This document shows, one piece after another, positions 1 through 6,218 of a DNA stretch of 36,183 nucleotides. The position numbers and the translations under genes are program-made. Each line of letters starts with the position of its first letter. The first letter of the stretch is position 1. The DNA comes from Ruthenibacterium sp. (GTDB lineage Bacteria > Bacillota > Clostridia > Oscillospirales > Ruminococcaceae): contig JAHHSL010000019.1 of the NCBI GenBank assembly GCA_020025235.1, forward strand, positions 1 through 36,183. The letters are read 5' to 3'. A model generated the notes under the pieces. It made no database searches and was not told the DNA's origin. It saw only the letters and a program-made list of their open reading frames with translations.

Positions 1-609
1 CATGACCGTATTGTTGTTATCCAGATATTTTTCACCCCACACCGCTTCAAACAGTTCTTCGGAGGGCACGACCTTTCCCTGGTGTTCACACAGATAATAC
101 AGGATCGAAAACTCGATCGGCGTCAGCGCGATTTCGCGGTCGTACAAAAAGCATTTATGCGTGCTTTGGTTGATGCGCAGCCCGCGGATATCATATTCCG
201 ACACGTCTTCGGTTTTCGCTTCGCCCGCGCCGGCATTATTGTAGCGCACATACCGGCGCAGCTGCGTTTTTACCCGTGCCACAAGCTCCAGCGGATTGAA
301 CGGCTTTGTGATGTAATCATCTGCGCCGATCGTCAGGCCCATGATCTTATCCGTATCCTCTACCTTCGCCGTCAGCATGATAATGGGATAGAAATACTTT
401 TCCCGTATCTTCTGGCAGATCCGAAAGCCGTCGATATCCGGCAGCATCACATCCAGAATGGCAAGGTCGATTTTTTCGGATTCGGCGCAGGCCAGCGCAT
501 CCCGCCCGTTATAAAATTTGCATACGGTGTACCCGTCGTTTTTCAGATAAACTTCGATCAGATCCGCAATTTCCTTTTCATCGTCCACAATCAGAATCCT
601 GTTTTCCAT
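1..609 (-). CDS. VanR/OmpR-family response regulator (3' end beyond window)
   Basis: DNA-binding response regulator of a two-component system. The 203 visible residues start at the ATG read from 609, with an AAGGAG ribosome site 13 bases upstream. The receiver domain covers about residues 3-115: acidic pair D9/D10, phospho-acceptor D53 in AILDVMLP, T80 and K102 in TKPF. An OmpR/PhoB-type winged helix follows (LTPIEFSILYYLCEHQGKVV, ending in the transactivation-loop region AVWGEKYLDNNNT). The text is strikingly like VanR (IADLIEVYLKN, GLTIGADDYITKPFNPLELVARVK), but that only places it in the subfamily; it does not show glycopeptide resistance. The protein runs off the left edge, and a histidine kinase would be expected downstream, outside the window. 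Confidence 0.93.
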   Translation of the reverse strand, partial: MENRILIVDDEKEIADLIEVYLKNDGYTVCKFYNGRDALACAESEKIDLAILDVMLPDIDGFRICQKIREKYFYPIIMLTAKVEDTDKIMGLTIGADDYITKPFNPLELVARVKTQLRRYVRYNNAGAGEAKTEDVSEYDIRGLRINQSTHKCFLYDREIALTPIEFSILYYLCEHQGKVVPSEELFEAVWGEKYLDNNNTVM

Positions 610-719
610 GCCGTGTGCTTTCTCTCCTTTTTGGCGCAGGCTGAATGACCCGTACTGCGCCTTCGCTTCTTTTCCGTCCCCGTTTTCCGGCAGGCAAACG
701 CGCCGCCGGGATTTTCTTC

Positions 720-748
720 ATTATAACATCAAACCCCCGCTTTTAGAA
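720..748 (-). promoter_or_regulatory. Probable promoter of the response regulator gene
   Basis: On the minus strand TATAAT lies at 720-725 and is preceded by TG one base upstream, an extended -10. The -35 candidate (TTCTAA, 743-748) is poor, as is common when the -10 is extended. The resulting leader is about 100 nt and can form a GGCGCAG/CTGCGCC hairpin just before the ribosome site. The call rests on motif and position only. Confidence 0.5.
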
Positions 749-823
749 GCGCACCGCGCCGCCGTGGTGATTTTTCACGATTTTGTAGGTTTTTCGTAGG
801 TTTTTCCCTTTTCTTTCCCGGAT

Positions 824-852
824 TTGACAGTGCTTTGCGGATGCTTTATACT
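824..852 (+). promoter_or_regulatory. Promoter of the AEC transporter gene
   Basis: TTGACA at 824-829, a 17-base spacer and TATACT at 847-852 make a near-consensus vegetative promoter. Transcription would begin near 859, about 36 bases before the proposed start codon. Confidence 0.8.
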
Positions 853-894
853 GGAAAAAATGACTGTTTTCAATTTTCGGAGAGGATGTTTTCT

Positions 895-1806
895 TTGCTG
901 GATGTTCTGACCAAAGCCGGCTGTCTGATTCTGGTGATTTTGCTGGGCTATACGCTGAAAAGAGTCGGCGTTTTCAAAAAATCGGATTTTCCGATTTTTT
1001 CGCACATCGTACTGGACATCACTCTGCCCTGCGCTATCATCATCAATTTCACAGCCTTTGATTTTGACCCTTCGCTGATTTCGCTGATGTTTGTCGGGCT
1101 TGGCTGCTGCGTGATCCTTGCGCTTGCGGGCTGGCTGTTTTTCCGGCGCGGCGGGGCAGCGGCCGGCTCGTTCGGGATGCTCAACTGTTCGGGCTACAAC
1201 ATCGGCTGCTTTACCATGCCGTATGTACAAAGCTTTCTCGGCCCCACGGCAGTGGTCGCCAGCTGCATTTTCGACGTCGGCAACGCCGTCTGCTCCAATG
1301 GCGGCGTTTACGGGGTGGCGTCCGCTCTTTCAAACGGCGGGAAGTTTTCCGTTAAGACCATCGGCAAAAAGCTGATCACATCTGTGCCCTTTGTCACATA
1401 CATCACCATGCTGATCCTGGCGCTTTTGAACATTTCCGTGCCCACCCCCGTTCTTACGTTTGCCGGCATCGGCGCCGGTGCCAACAGCTTTATGGCGATG
1501 ATGATGCTGGGTGTCGGGTTTGAAATTTCGCTGGAGCGAAGCTATCTTTCCAAAGTCAGCCGATTTCTGCTGATCCGTTACAGCATTTCGGCTCTGCTTG
1601 CGCTGTTTTGCTATTTTGTTCTTCCGTTTTCGCTGGAAGTTCGTCAGGTGCTGACGGCTCTTGTTTTCAGCCCGGTGTGTTCTGCCGCTGTGGCGTATAC
1701 CGAAAAAATCGACGGCGACGTCGGCCTTGCCGGTGCGATCAACTCGTGCAGCATTATTATCAGCGTTGTGATTATCACCTGCCTGCTGCTCGTCATGGGC
1801 GTATAG
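895..1806 (+). CDS. AEC (auxin efflux carrier) family transporter
   Basis: Integral membrane transporter of about 303 residues, the usual AEC length. Hydrophobic segments run through the whole chain in two halves (VLTKAGCLILVILLGYTLKR; ISLMFVGLGCCVILALAGWLFF; later FLLIRYSISALLALFCYFVLPF; final SCSIIISVVIITCLLLVMGV). NCSGYNIGCFTMPYVQSFLG is the typical AEC half-domain break. Family members export or take up small carboxylates and similar anions; the substrate cannot be read here. Start choice: GGAGAGG at 879-885 abuts an ATG at 886 but is nine bases from the TTG at 895, so TTG is preferred (the alternative adds three residues). The gene is monocistronic behind its own promoter and convergent with the nitrilase gene. 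Confidence 0.88.
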   Translation: MLDVLTKAGCLILVILLGYTLKRVGVFKKSDFPIFSHIVLDITLPCAIIINFTAFDFDPSLISLMFVGLGCCVILALAGWLFFRRGGAAAGSFGMLNCSGYNIGCFTMPYVQSFLGPTAVVASCIFDVGNAVCSNGGVYGVASALSNGGKFSVKTIGKKLITSVPFVTYITMLILALLNISVPTPVLTFAGIGAGANSFMAMMMLGVGFEISLERSYLSKVSRFLLIRYSISALLALFCYFVLPFSLEVRQVLTALVFSPVCSAAVAYTEKIDGDVGLAGAINSCSIIISVVIITCLLLVMGV

Positions 1807-1934
1807 GGATCCTCCCTTTCCCGCAAAAGTCTCTGCAAAAATCGCATTTTCGTTCTATCCGCTTTGACAGGAAGTATCCAATACTGCTATCCTTTTCACA
1901 TAGGCAATCGAAATAAAAGCGCTGCTCTTCATGG

Positions 1935-2642
1935 TCATACTTCCACGATCAGCACAGCTTCCCGGTCATAGCCCAGCTTTTGTTCCACCTTGCCGTTATG
2001 AAAATAAAAAGCATTTCCATGAGAAACCGGATCGTCTGTTATAGAATTGATCATCAGGGTCTTGGGACAGGCGAGCAGAGCCTGATCGGCATACTCCTGC
2101 TCGTAAATTTTCCATTCATCCAATTCAAAATTAACATAGACAGGCCAGATGAGCAGGTCCTCTGTTTTGAAGCGTTCCGGAAACAGCCATAAGTCACCGC
2201 ATAAAGCGATCATGATCCTTTTCCCATGATACAGAAATTCATCGGTCACAGTTCCCTCACAATAATGGCTGTCCGTTCTGCTGTATTCCTTCCAGTTCTT
2301 GGAGATGCGGCGGTAATTATGGATCAGCTTTCCCTGCGCGATCACAGCACAAGAAGAATACAGGGCATCTCCATCCCGCTCCACATATCCGAACAGCAGA
2401 TCTGTCTGGTATCGAAGTGTCAGTTCGCAGAGTTTCTGCATCACAGCGCTGTCACACGAAATTGCCATGTTTTTATCGGTTTGAAAGTCCCAGCAAAGGG
2501 AGTCAAACCCCTGCAAAAAGGTTTCTCCAAAACACAGCAAATCCACTTTTCCATGGCTTTCCTGCAAAGCCTTTTCCATTTGGCTGATATTGAATTTTGT
2601 GTCTTTATTCGCAAATCTATATGCCGCAAGTCCGATCTTCAT
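1935..2642 (-). CDS. Carbon-nitrogen hydrolase (nitrilase superfamily)
   Basis: Cytoplasmic amidase/nitrilase-fold hydrolase of 235 residues. The Glu-Lys-Cys catalytic triad is complete: E40 in CFGETFLQG, K115 in YRRISKNW and C148 in IALCGDLW. The start is MKIGLAAYRF, a typical nitrilase first beta strand. The ATG at 2642 is chosen because GGAAAGG lies eight bases upstream; a GTG three codons earlier would overlap that site. At 235 residues it is somewhat short for the superfamily. The substrate is not identifiable: the usual omega-amidase or carbamoylputrescine amidase signatures are not clear. It lies behind a promoter, a 20-codon leader ORF and an intrinsic terminator, which suggests control by termination in the leader. 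Confidence 0.85.
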   Translation of the reverse strand: MKIGLAAYRFANKDTKFNISQMEKALQESHGKVDLLCFGETFLQGFDSLCWDFQTDKNMAISCDSAVMQKLCELTLRYQTDLLFGYVERDGDALYSSCAVIAQGKLIHNYRRISKNWKEYSRTDSHYCEGTVTDEFLYHGKRIMIALCGDLWLFPERFKTEDLLIWPVYVNFELDEWKIYEQEYADQALLACPKTLMINSITDDPVSHGNAFYFHNGKVEQKLGYDREAVLIVEV

Positions 2643-2663
2643 ATTTTTCACCTTTCCAAATGT

Positions 2664-2688
2664 AAAAAGCGCAGGCCGAAGCCTGCGC
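2664..2688 (-). terminator. Intrinsic terminator / attenuator before the nitrilase gene
   Basis: Minus-strand stem GCGCAGGC / GCCTGCGC (8 bp, all but one pair GC) closed by a TTCG tetraloop and followed directly by TTTTT. It lies between the leader ORF (2718-2780) and the nitrilase ribosome site (2651-2657), so it would end leader transcripts before the structural gene. Confidence 0.8.
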
Positions 2689-2717
2689 CTTATCTATGTA
2701 TTCATGCGGATGGCATT

Positions 2718-2780
2718 TCAACGATGCACATGCAGGGCAAAGCTTCGATTTCTGTTCAGAAAACAATTACAATACTTCAT
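2718..2780 (-). CDS. Short leader ORF (20 codons) upstream of the nitrilase gene
   Basis: ATG at 2780 with AAGGAGC eight bases upstream opens a 20-codon frame (MKYCNCFLNRNRSFALHVHR) that stops 29 bases before the terminator hairpin. It lies about 26 bases after the predicted transcription start. The peptide resembles nothing recognised. It holds two Cys, four Arg and two His codons (CAT GTG CAT CGT just before the stop). A CCTGC within codons 15-17 can pair with the GCAGG in the left arm of the terminator, so ribosome position could influence hairpin formation. It may be a regulatory leader peptide or simply a small protein. Confidence 0.55.
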   Translation of the reverse strand: MKYCNCFLNRNRSFALHVHR

Positions 2781-2812
2781 TTTGCTTTGCTCCTTTTTAC
2801 TGAATTGTGTTT

Positions 2813-2841
2813 ATGATAGCATCTTGTATTGAGGGTGTCAA
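2813..2841 (-). promoter_or_regulatory. Promoter of the leader ORF / nitrilase transcript
   Basis: TTGACA (2836-2841), exactly 17 bases, then TATCAT (2813-2818) on the minus strand. The expected start of transcription is near 2806. Confidence 0.82.
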
Positions 2842-2918
2842 TATAAGGAACCGCAGCCTTGAGCCTTACCCTCCCACAGAACATCGCCCAAAGGCAAATC
2901 TGCGATTCCGGATATAAA

Positions 2919-2961
2919 CGAATTCCGAGGAAGGCTCTGTCTGAACCTTCCTCGGAATTCG
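2919..2961. repeat. Perfect 16-bp inverted repeat, possible bidirectional terminator
   Basis: CGAATTCCGAGGAAGG at 2919-2934 and its exact reverse complement at 2946-2961, loop of 11. It is followed by TTGTTTT on the plus strand and by TTTATA on the minus strand. It lies 75 bases after the flavodoxin stop and may end that transcript, although the T-runs are short and the stem is longer than most terminators here. Otherwise the gap between the nitrilase promoter (2841) and the flavodoxin gene (3036) holds no convincing gene. Confidence 0.6.
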
Positions 2962-3035
2962 TTGTTTTGCATCATCTGGTGTATGCAGCCGGATACGCTC
3001 CGTTTGCTTTTTCGGGATACCGGCAATCCGGTGAT

Positions 3036-3446
3036 TTATTTCACCAGATGTTCACCGAGTGCACGGCATTGTGCTTCTTCGGCTTCGCCGGGAAGTTCCT
3101 GACAGATATAGGTTTCGAGAATATCGCAGGGGGCATCATCCTGCCATGTTCTCATCCATTCCCCGTCGCCCCAGCCGTAAGAGCCGAAGAGTGAAACGCG
3201 CTTGCCGGAAAGCGACCCGCTGACCGCCTCCCACATCGGAAGGAATTCGGAATCTTCCAATTCCTCTGCACCCATAGCCGGGCAGCCGAACGCGAATGCA
3301 TCATATTCTGCTGTTTTTGATGCATCAAATTCCCCTGCATTAAAAAGATCTGCTTCGGCGCCCGCCTCTTTTGCTCCGGCTGCTACGGCTTCTGCCATAG
3401 CCTGCGTATTTCCGGTGCCGCTCCAATAAACAACTGCAAGTTTCAT
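3036..3446 (-). CDS. Flavodoxin
   Basis: Short-chain flavodoxin of 136 residues, a soluble FMN electron carrier that can replace ferredoxin. The start MKLAVVYWSGTGNTQAMAEAV carries the FMN phosphate-binding loop (WSGTGNT, residues 8-14). FGSYGWGDGEWM is the flavin-stacking loop of the family. An AGAAAGGGTC ribosome site precedes the ATG. It lies 28 bases after the DUF3793 gene with no promoter between them, so the two are read as one operon under the dyad-bearing promoter at 4131-4159. Flavodoxins are commonly induced when iron is scarce, which fits the operator proposed upstream. Confidence 0.94.
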   Translation of the reverse strand: MKLAVVYWSGTGNTQAMAEAVAAGAKEAGAEADLFNAGEFDASKTAEYDAFAFGCPAMGAEELEDSEFLPMWEAVSGSLSGKRVSLFGSYGWGDGEWMRTWQDDAPCDILETYICQELPGEAEEAQCRALGEHLVK

Positions 3447-3474
3447 ACTACAAGACCCTTTCTTTTGATAAATT

Positions 3475-4023
3475 TTATCCGGCTACGGTCAGCCGTGTGA
3501 GATCTGCACCACCGCTGACCCAGTTGCGGTACAGCGCGGTGCAGTGTCGGAACTGTTTGAACTTCCGCTGTGCTTCGGGGATATTGGTATAGGCTTTCCA
3601 ATATCCGGTGCACGGACAGTTGCGCCCCTTATTTTCAATGAACGCCTGAATGTCCGCCAGCGGATAATCGAGAAAAACGCCGATCTCATGCGGGAAATCT
3701 TCCTGCGCCAGACGCTGCTCAAGCCGATCAAGACAGGCCGTCACGGTAAAATCCGTGTACCCGTATTCCGCAAGAAAGCGCCGGACGCCCCGATCCGCTA
3801 TGATTTTTTCAAGACAGCGGGTGCGGTATATGTATACAAGGCTCGGCCCATTTTCTTTTTTGAACAAAAGCCGCGCGCGCACGCCCTTTTCCATAAGGCT
3901 GTGATCCAGCTCCGATACGGCTGTGCACAGCTCTTGTTTTGAGCCTTTCTGCGGAAAGATGCTTCCCGCTTTCAGCCCCGCCAGCGTCGGTGCGCAGTTT
4001 TGTACGATCAGGTCTGATGACAT
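3475..4023 (-). CDS. DUF3793 family protein
   Basis: 182-residue soluble protein matching what I recall of DUF3793: N-terminal VQNCAPTLAGLKAGSIF, LVYIYR, then EIGVFLDYPLADIQAFIENKGRN and TGYWKAY towards the end. No biochemical function is established to my knowledge; family members often sit beside flavodoxin or iron-transport genes in Clostridia. Start choice: upstream in-frame ATGs at 4032, 4041 and 4071 exist, but AAAGGG is nine bases before the ATG at 4023, and this start gives the family-typical N terminus. The 4071 ATG lies inside the operator region and is unlikely. First gene of a two-gene operon with flavodoxin. Confidence 0.82.
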   Translation of the reverse strand: MSSDLIVQNCAPTLAGLKAGSIFPQKGSKQELCTAVSELDHSLMEKGVRARLLFKKENGPSLVYIYRTRCLEKIIADRGVRRFLAEYGYTDFTVTACLDRLEQRLAQEDFPHEIGVFLDYPLADIQAFIENKGRNCPCTGYWKAYTNIPEAQRKFKQFRHCTALYRNWVSGGADLTRLTVAG

Positions 4024-4050
4024 CACGTTCATCCCTTTCATTCCGCGCAG

Positions 4051-4066
4051 GTTAGCTTTAGCTAAC
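4051..4066. promoter_or_regulatory. GTTAGC dyad, promoter-distal copy
   Basis: GTTAGC-TTTA-GCTAAC, a perfect 6-4-6 dyad in the leader of the DUF3793-flavodoxin transcript. It is a second copy of the motif at 4107-4122. The likely ligand is a DtxR/IdeR-like or other metal-responsive repressor (inference from target genes and motif style). Confidence 0.6.
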
Positions 4067-4079
4067 TGCATGGGAAATG

Positions 4080-4105
4080 AGAAAGCCCCGCTGTCGGAGC
4101 TTTCT
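4080..4105 (-). other. Stem-loop between the two dyads
   Basis: In the minus-strand transcript AGAAAGCTCCG pairs with CGGGGCTTTCT (11 bp including one U-G) around an ACAG loop. No U-run follows, so it is not a plain terminator. It may be an mRNA-stabilising or attenuating element. Confidence 0.5.
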
Positions 4106-4106
4106 G

Positions 4107-4122
4107 GTTAGCGTCAGCTAAC
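4107..4122. promoter_or_regulatory. GTTAGC dyad at the transcription start
   Basis: GTTAGC-GTCA-GCTAAC, the same 6-4-6 dyad as at 4051-4066. It begins about eight bases after the -10 box (4131-4136), so bound protein would sit on the transcription start: a classic repressor position. Confidence 0.68.
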
Positions 4123-4130
4123 TTGATGCT

Positions 4131-4159
4131 AGAATACCACACCGCGTGCCGGCTGTCAA
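4131..4159 (-). promoter_or_regulatory. Promoter of the DUF3793-flavodoxin operon
   Basis: TTGACA (4154-4159), 17-base spacer, TATTCT (4131-4136) on the minus strand. Confidence 0.82.
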
Positions 4160-4298
4160 GCTTTTTCCAAAAAACATTTTCTTCCCGTTCGGCGCATTTT
4201 CGTTGTGCAAACGGCAGTTTCTTTGCATACACTGCAATTTTCCCCGGCATCCGGCGCATATTCTGCCGCGATGTCATTCGCCTGCCGTGCTTTTCAGC

Positions 4299-4331
4299 AA
4301 AAATGCCGCACCGGAATTTCCGGCACGGCAT
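4299..4331 (-). terminator. Terminator of the ArsR operon
   Basis: A 12-bp stem (ATGCCGTGCCGG pairing with CCGGTGCGGCAT, two wobbles) with an AAATT loop, followed by TTTT on the minus strand, 15 bases after the regulator's stop codon. Confidence 0.75.
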
Positions 4332-4345
4332 CAGATATCACTTTA

Positions 4346-4915
4346 TCATTCTGTTTTATTTTCGGCTTTTACGCGCCAGTATCCTTTTGCATCGCGGCAC
4401 AGCAGCTGTTCTGCCACCAGATCGCGGCGCAGTGTGCAGAAATCATCAAAATAGTCGGAAAGGATCCAGTTCACTTCCCGTTCGGAATAGATCCGGTCAT
4501 ATTCAAAGCTTTTGACGATTTCTTCCAAAATGATGCGTTCTTTCTTGCGCTGTGCGGGGATCGCTTTCAGCTTTCCGTATTCCAAAAAGGCATCCAGTAC
4601 CTTTTGGCGGTACTTTTCATCCCGCCGATCCTGCTCTGCATCCTCGTCCGATTTTTCCTCCAGAATTTCCAGTATGGTGGTTTGGAAAATCGTCCGATTG
4701 AGGGAATACATCATATAATACTGGCTTTTATAGGAGGTTACCGCACCGGCATCCGCCAGCTTTTTCAGGTGAAAGGAAACCGTTGCCGCCGTAATGCCAA
4801 GCCGTTCCGACAGCCGTTCCACATACATATCCTCCACAGCCAGGGATTTCAAAATCTGAAGCCGTGATTTATCCGAAAGGCATTTGAACAGCTGAACCGC
4901 CTGTGCTTCATTCAT
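4346..4915 (-). CDS. ArsR-type transcriptional regulator with C-terminal DUF2087
   Basis: 189-residue regulator. Residues 1-75 form an ArsR-like winged helix (AVQLFKCLSDKSRLQILKSLA, recognition helix ITAATVSFHLKKLADAGAV). After a charged linker, the C-terminal part (KAIPAQRKKERIILEEIVKSFEYDRIYSEREVNWILSDYFDDFCTLRRDLV) is DUF2087. No metal-binding Cys cluster is present in the helix, so the inducer is probably not a heavy metal. The ATG at 4915 has GGAG eight bases upstream; a GTG three codons earlier overlaps that site. It starts five bases after the stop of the upstream small gene, so translation is probably coupled. It probably represses its own operon through the palindrome at 5378-5409. 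Confidence 0.88.
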   Translation of the reverse strand: MNEAQAVQLFKCLSDKSRLQILKSLAVEDMYVERLSERLGITAATVSFHLKKLADAGAVTSYKSQYYMMYSLNRTIFQTTILEILEEKSDEDAEQDRRDEKYRQKVLDAFLEYGKLKAIPAQRKKERIILEEIVKSFEYDRIYSEREVNWILSDYFDDFCTLRRDLVAEQLLCRDAKGYWRVKAENKTE

Positions 4916-4920
4916 GGTGT

Positions 4921-5280
4921 TCACTCCGTTATCTGTGCAAATTTTTCCCGGATTTCCCGCACTGCATCCAGCTTGATCGTTTCGATGTGCGCTTTTTGCG
5001 AATCCCCATGCTGCTGCGCCTGTTCCAGCGACTGTACCCAGGCCGAGGGAATCTGTTCCAGCTTTGCAAGGAAAAATGTTTCTGCCGCCTGCGCATCCTT
5101 TTCGTTTTTCGCCGCCACGGAAAATACGGTTTTAAATATATCATACACGTTTGCTCTTACTTTTTCAAATACCGCTTCATCCTTGCGGTCATCCTTGAAA
5201 AGCGCTTGTGATTTCTTTGTGCAGCACGAAATCCGTTCCTGCAAAAACGCTTCAAACTCGTTTGCCTGTTCATTGTTCAT
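4921..5280 (-). CDS. Conserved-looking small helical protein, function unknown
   Basis: 119-residue soluble, highly charged and apparently all-helical protein (EQANEFEAFLQERI, RKDEAVFEKVRANVYDIFKTVFSVAAKNEKDAQAAETFFLAKLEQIP) with adjacent cysteines near residue 18. No signal peptide or membrane segment. I do not recognise the family. The ATG at 5280 has AGAGGA upstream. It is the promoter-proximal gene of a two-gene operon with the ArsR/DUF2087 regulator, under a full-consensus promoter overlapped by a long palindrome. It is therefore the regulator's most obvious target or partner, but no function can be read. Confidence 0.8.
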   Translation of the reverse strand: MNNEQANEFEAFLQERISCCTKKSQALFKDDRKDEAVFEKVRANVYDIFKTVFSVAAKNEKDAQAAETFFLAKLEQIPSAWVQSLEQAQQHGDSQKAHIETIKLDAVREIREKFAQITE

Positions 5281-5349
5281 GGTCGATTCCTCTTTTTCTG
5301 ATTTTATTTTGACCGGTCGTGTGCGCCGCGGCGCTCTCTTGATGATTCG

Positions 5350-5378
5350 ATTATATATCTATCTTATCATATTGTCAA
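5350..5378 (-). promoter_or_regulatory. Consensus promoter of the small protein-ArsR operon
   Basis: TTGACA (5373-5378), 17-base spacer, TATAAT (5350-5355) on the minus strand: a perfect match to the vegetative consensus, as expected for a promoter held down by a repressor. Confidence 0.9.
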
Positions 5379-5409
5379 TATTTAATTAGATAAATATCTA
5401 ATTAAATAT
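5378..5409. promoter_or_regulatory. 32-bp palindromic operator, probably for the ArsR regulator
   Basis: ATATTTAATTAGATA, two bases, then its exact reverse complement: 15-bp perfect arms. The palindrome reaches the first base of the -35 box. The AT-rich dyad is typical of ArsR-family binding sites and is placed for autorepression. Confidence 0.8.
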
Positions 5410-5428
5410 CGGTATACGCCTGAACGAC

Positions 5429-5463
5429 AAAAAAGCTCTGCCTTTTTCAAAGCAGAGCTTTTT
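5429..5463 (-). terminator. Terminator of the liv operon
   Basis: AAGCTCTGC / GCAGAGCTT stem with a 10-base loop and a run of T on the minus strand, about 40 bases after the livF stop. A-runs on both sides make it potentially bidirectional. Confidence 0.85.
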
Positions 5464-5502
5464 CTTCTTTGTATCGGTCATCCGGCTTGTGCACCTTGCT
5501 TT

Positions 5503-6216
5503 TCAGCCGCCGAGGTATGCCTTTTTAATGGCGGGCGATTCAAGCAGCTCTCCGCCGGTGCCCGAAGCGACCACCTTGCCGATTTCCAGCACATAGCCGC
5601 GATCCGCCACCGACAATGCCGCCTGCGCGTTCTGTTCCACCAGCAGGATCGTGACGCCCGCTTTATGCAGACTGCGGATGATATCAAAAATCTGATCGAC
5701 CAGGATCGGTGCAAGCCCCATGGACGGTTCGTCCAGCATCAGCAGCTTCGGGCGGCTCATCAGTGCGCGCCCCATGGCGATCATCTGCTGTTCGCCGCCG
5801 GAAAGTGTGCCGGCAGTCTGACGCCTGCGCTCTTTTAAACGCGGGAACAGTTCATACACGCGCTGCAGATCCTCGTCGAAATCGCTGCCCTTGCGTGAAA
5901 ATGCACCCATTTCCAGATTTTCGGCAACTGTCATCTGCAGGAACACCCGTCGTCCTTCCGGAACGAGCGCAAGCCCCTGCGATATGATTTTGTGCGCTGG
6001 AAACTTCGCCAGATCCTGCCCCATAAAGCTGACATGTCCGGCGCTCTGCTTGTGCAGACGTGCGATCGTATTGAGCGTAGTGGATTTCCCTGCCCCGTTT
6101 GCACCGATCAGGGTAACGATCTCCCCTGCCTGTACTTCAAAAGAGACCCCTTTCAGCGCATGGATATTGCCGTAATCCACATGCAGATCATCCACCTTCA
6201 AGATTGCCTGTTCCAT
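5503..6216 (-). CDS. livF: Branched-chain amino acid ABC transporter, ATPase LivF
   Basis: 237-residue cytoplasmic ATPase, the second nucleotide-binding subunit of the Liv importer. Walker A GANGAGKST (residues 38-46), family-typical LVPEGRRVF after the Q-loop, signature LSGGEQQM, Walker B LLMLDEPSMGLAP, and switch His position replaced by VEQN as in LivF proteins. The start lies two bases after the livG stop with AAAGGGGG upstream. Last gene of the livJHMGF operon; the terminator follows. Confidence 0.95.
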   Translation of the reverse strand: MEQAILKVDDLHVDYGNIHALKGVSFEVQAGEIVTLIGANGAGKSTTLNTIARLHKQSAGHVSFMGQDLAKFPAHKIISQGLALVPEGRRVFLQMTVAENLEMGAFSRKGSDFDEDLQRVYELFPRLKERRRQTAGTLSGGEQQMIAMGRALMSRPKLLMLDEPSMGLAPILVDQIFDIIRSLHKAGVTILLVEQNAQAALSVADRGYVLEIGKVVASGTGGELLESPAIKKAYLGG

Positions 6217-6218
6217 GC

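Noticed and set aside
1..609. Vancomycin-resistance operon
   Set aside because: The regulator resembles VanR, but no vanH/A/X-like genes are in view. VanR-like regulators are common in Clostridia with other roles.
2838..3026. Short minus-strand frame between nitrilase and flavodoxin genes
   Set aside because: No ribosome site, it crosses the 16-bp inverted repeat, and it has no recognisable product. The sequence may be an interspersed repeat instead.
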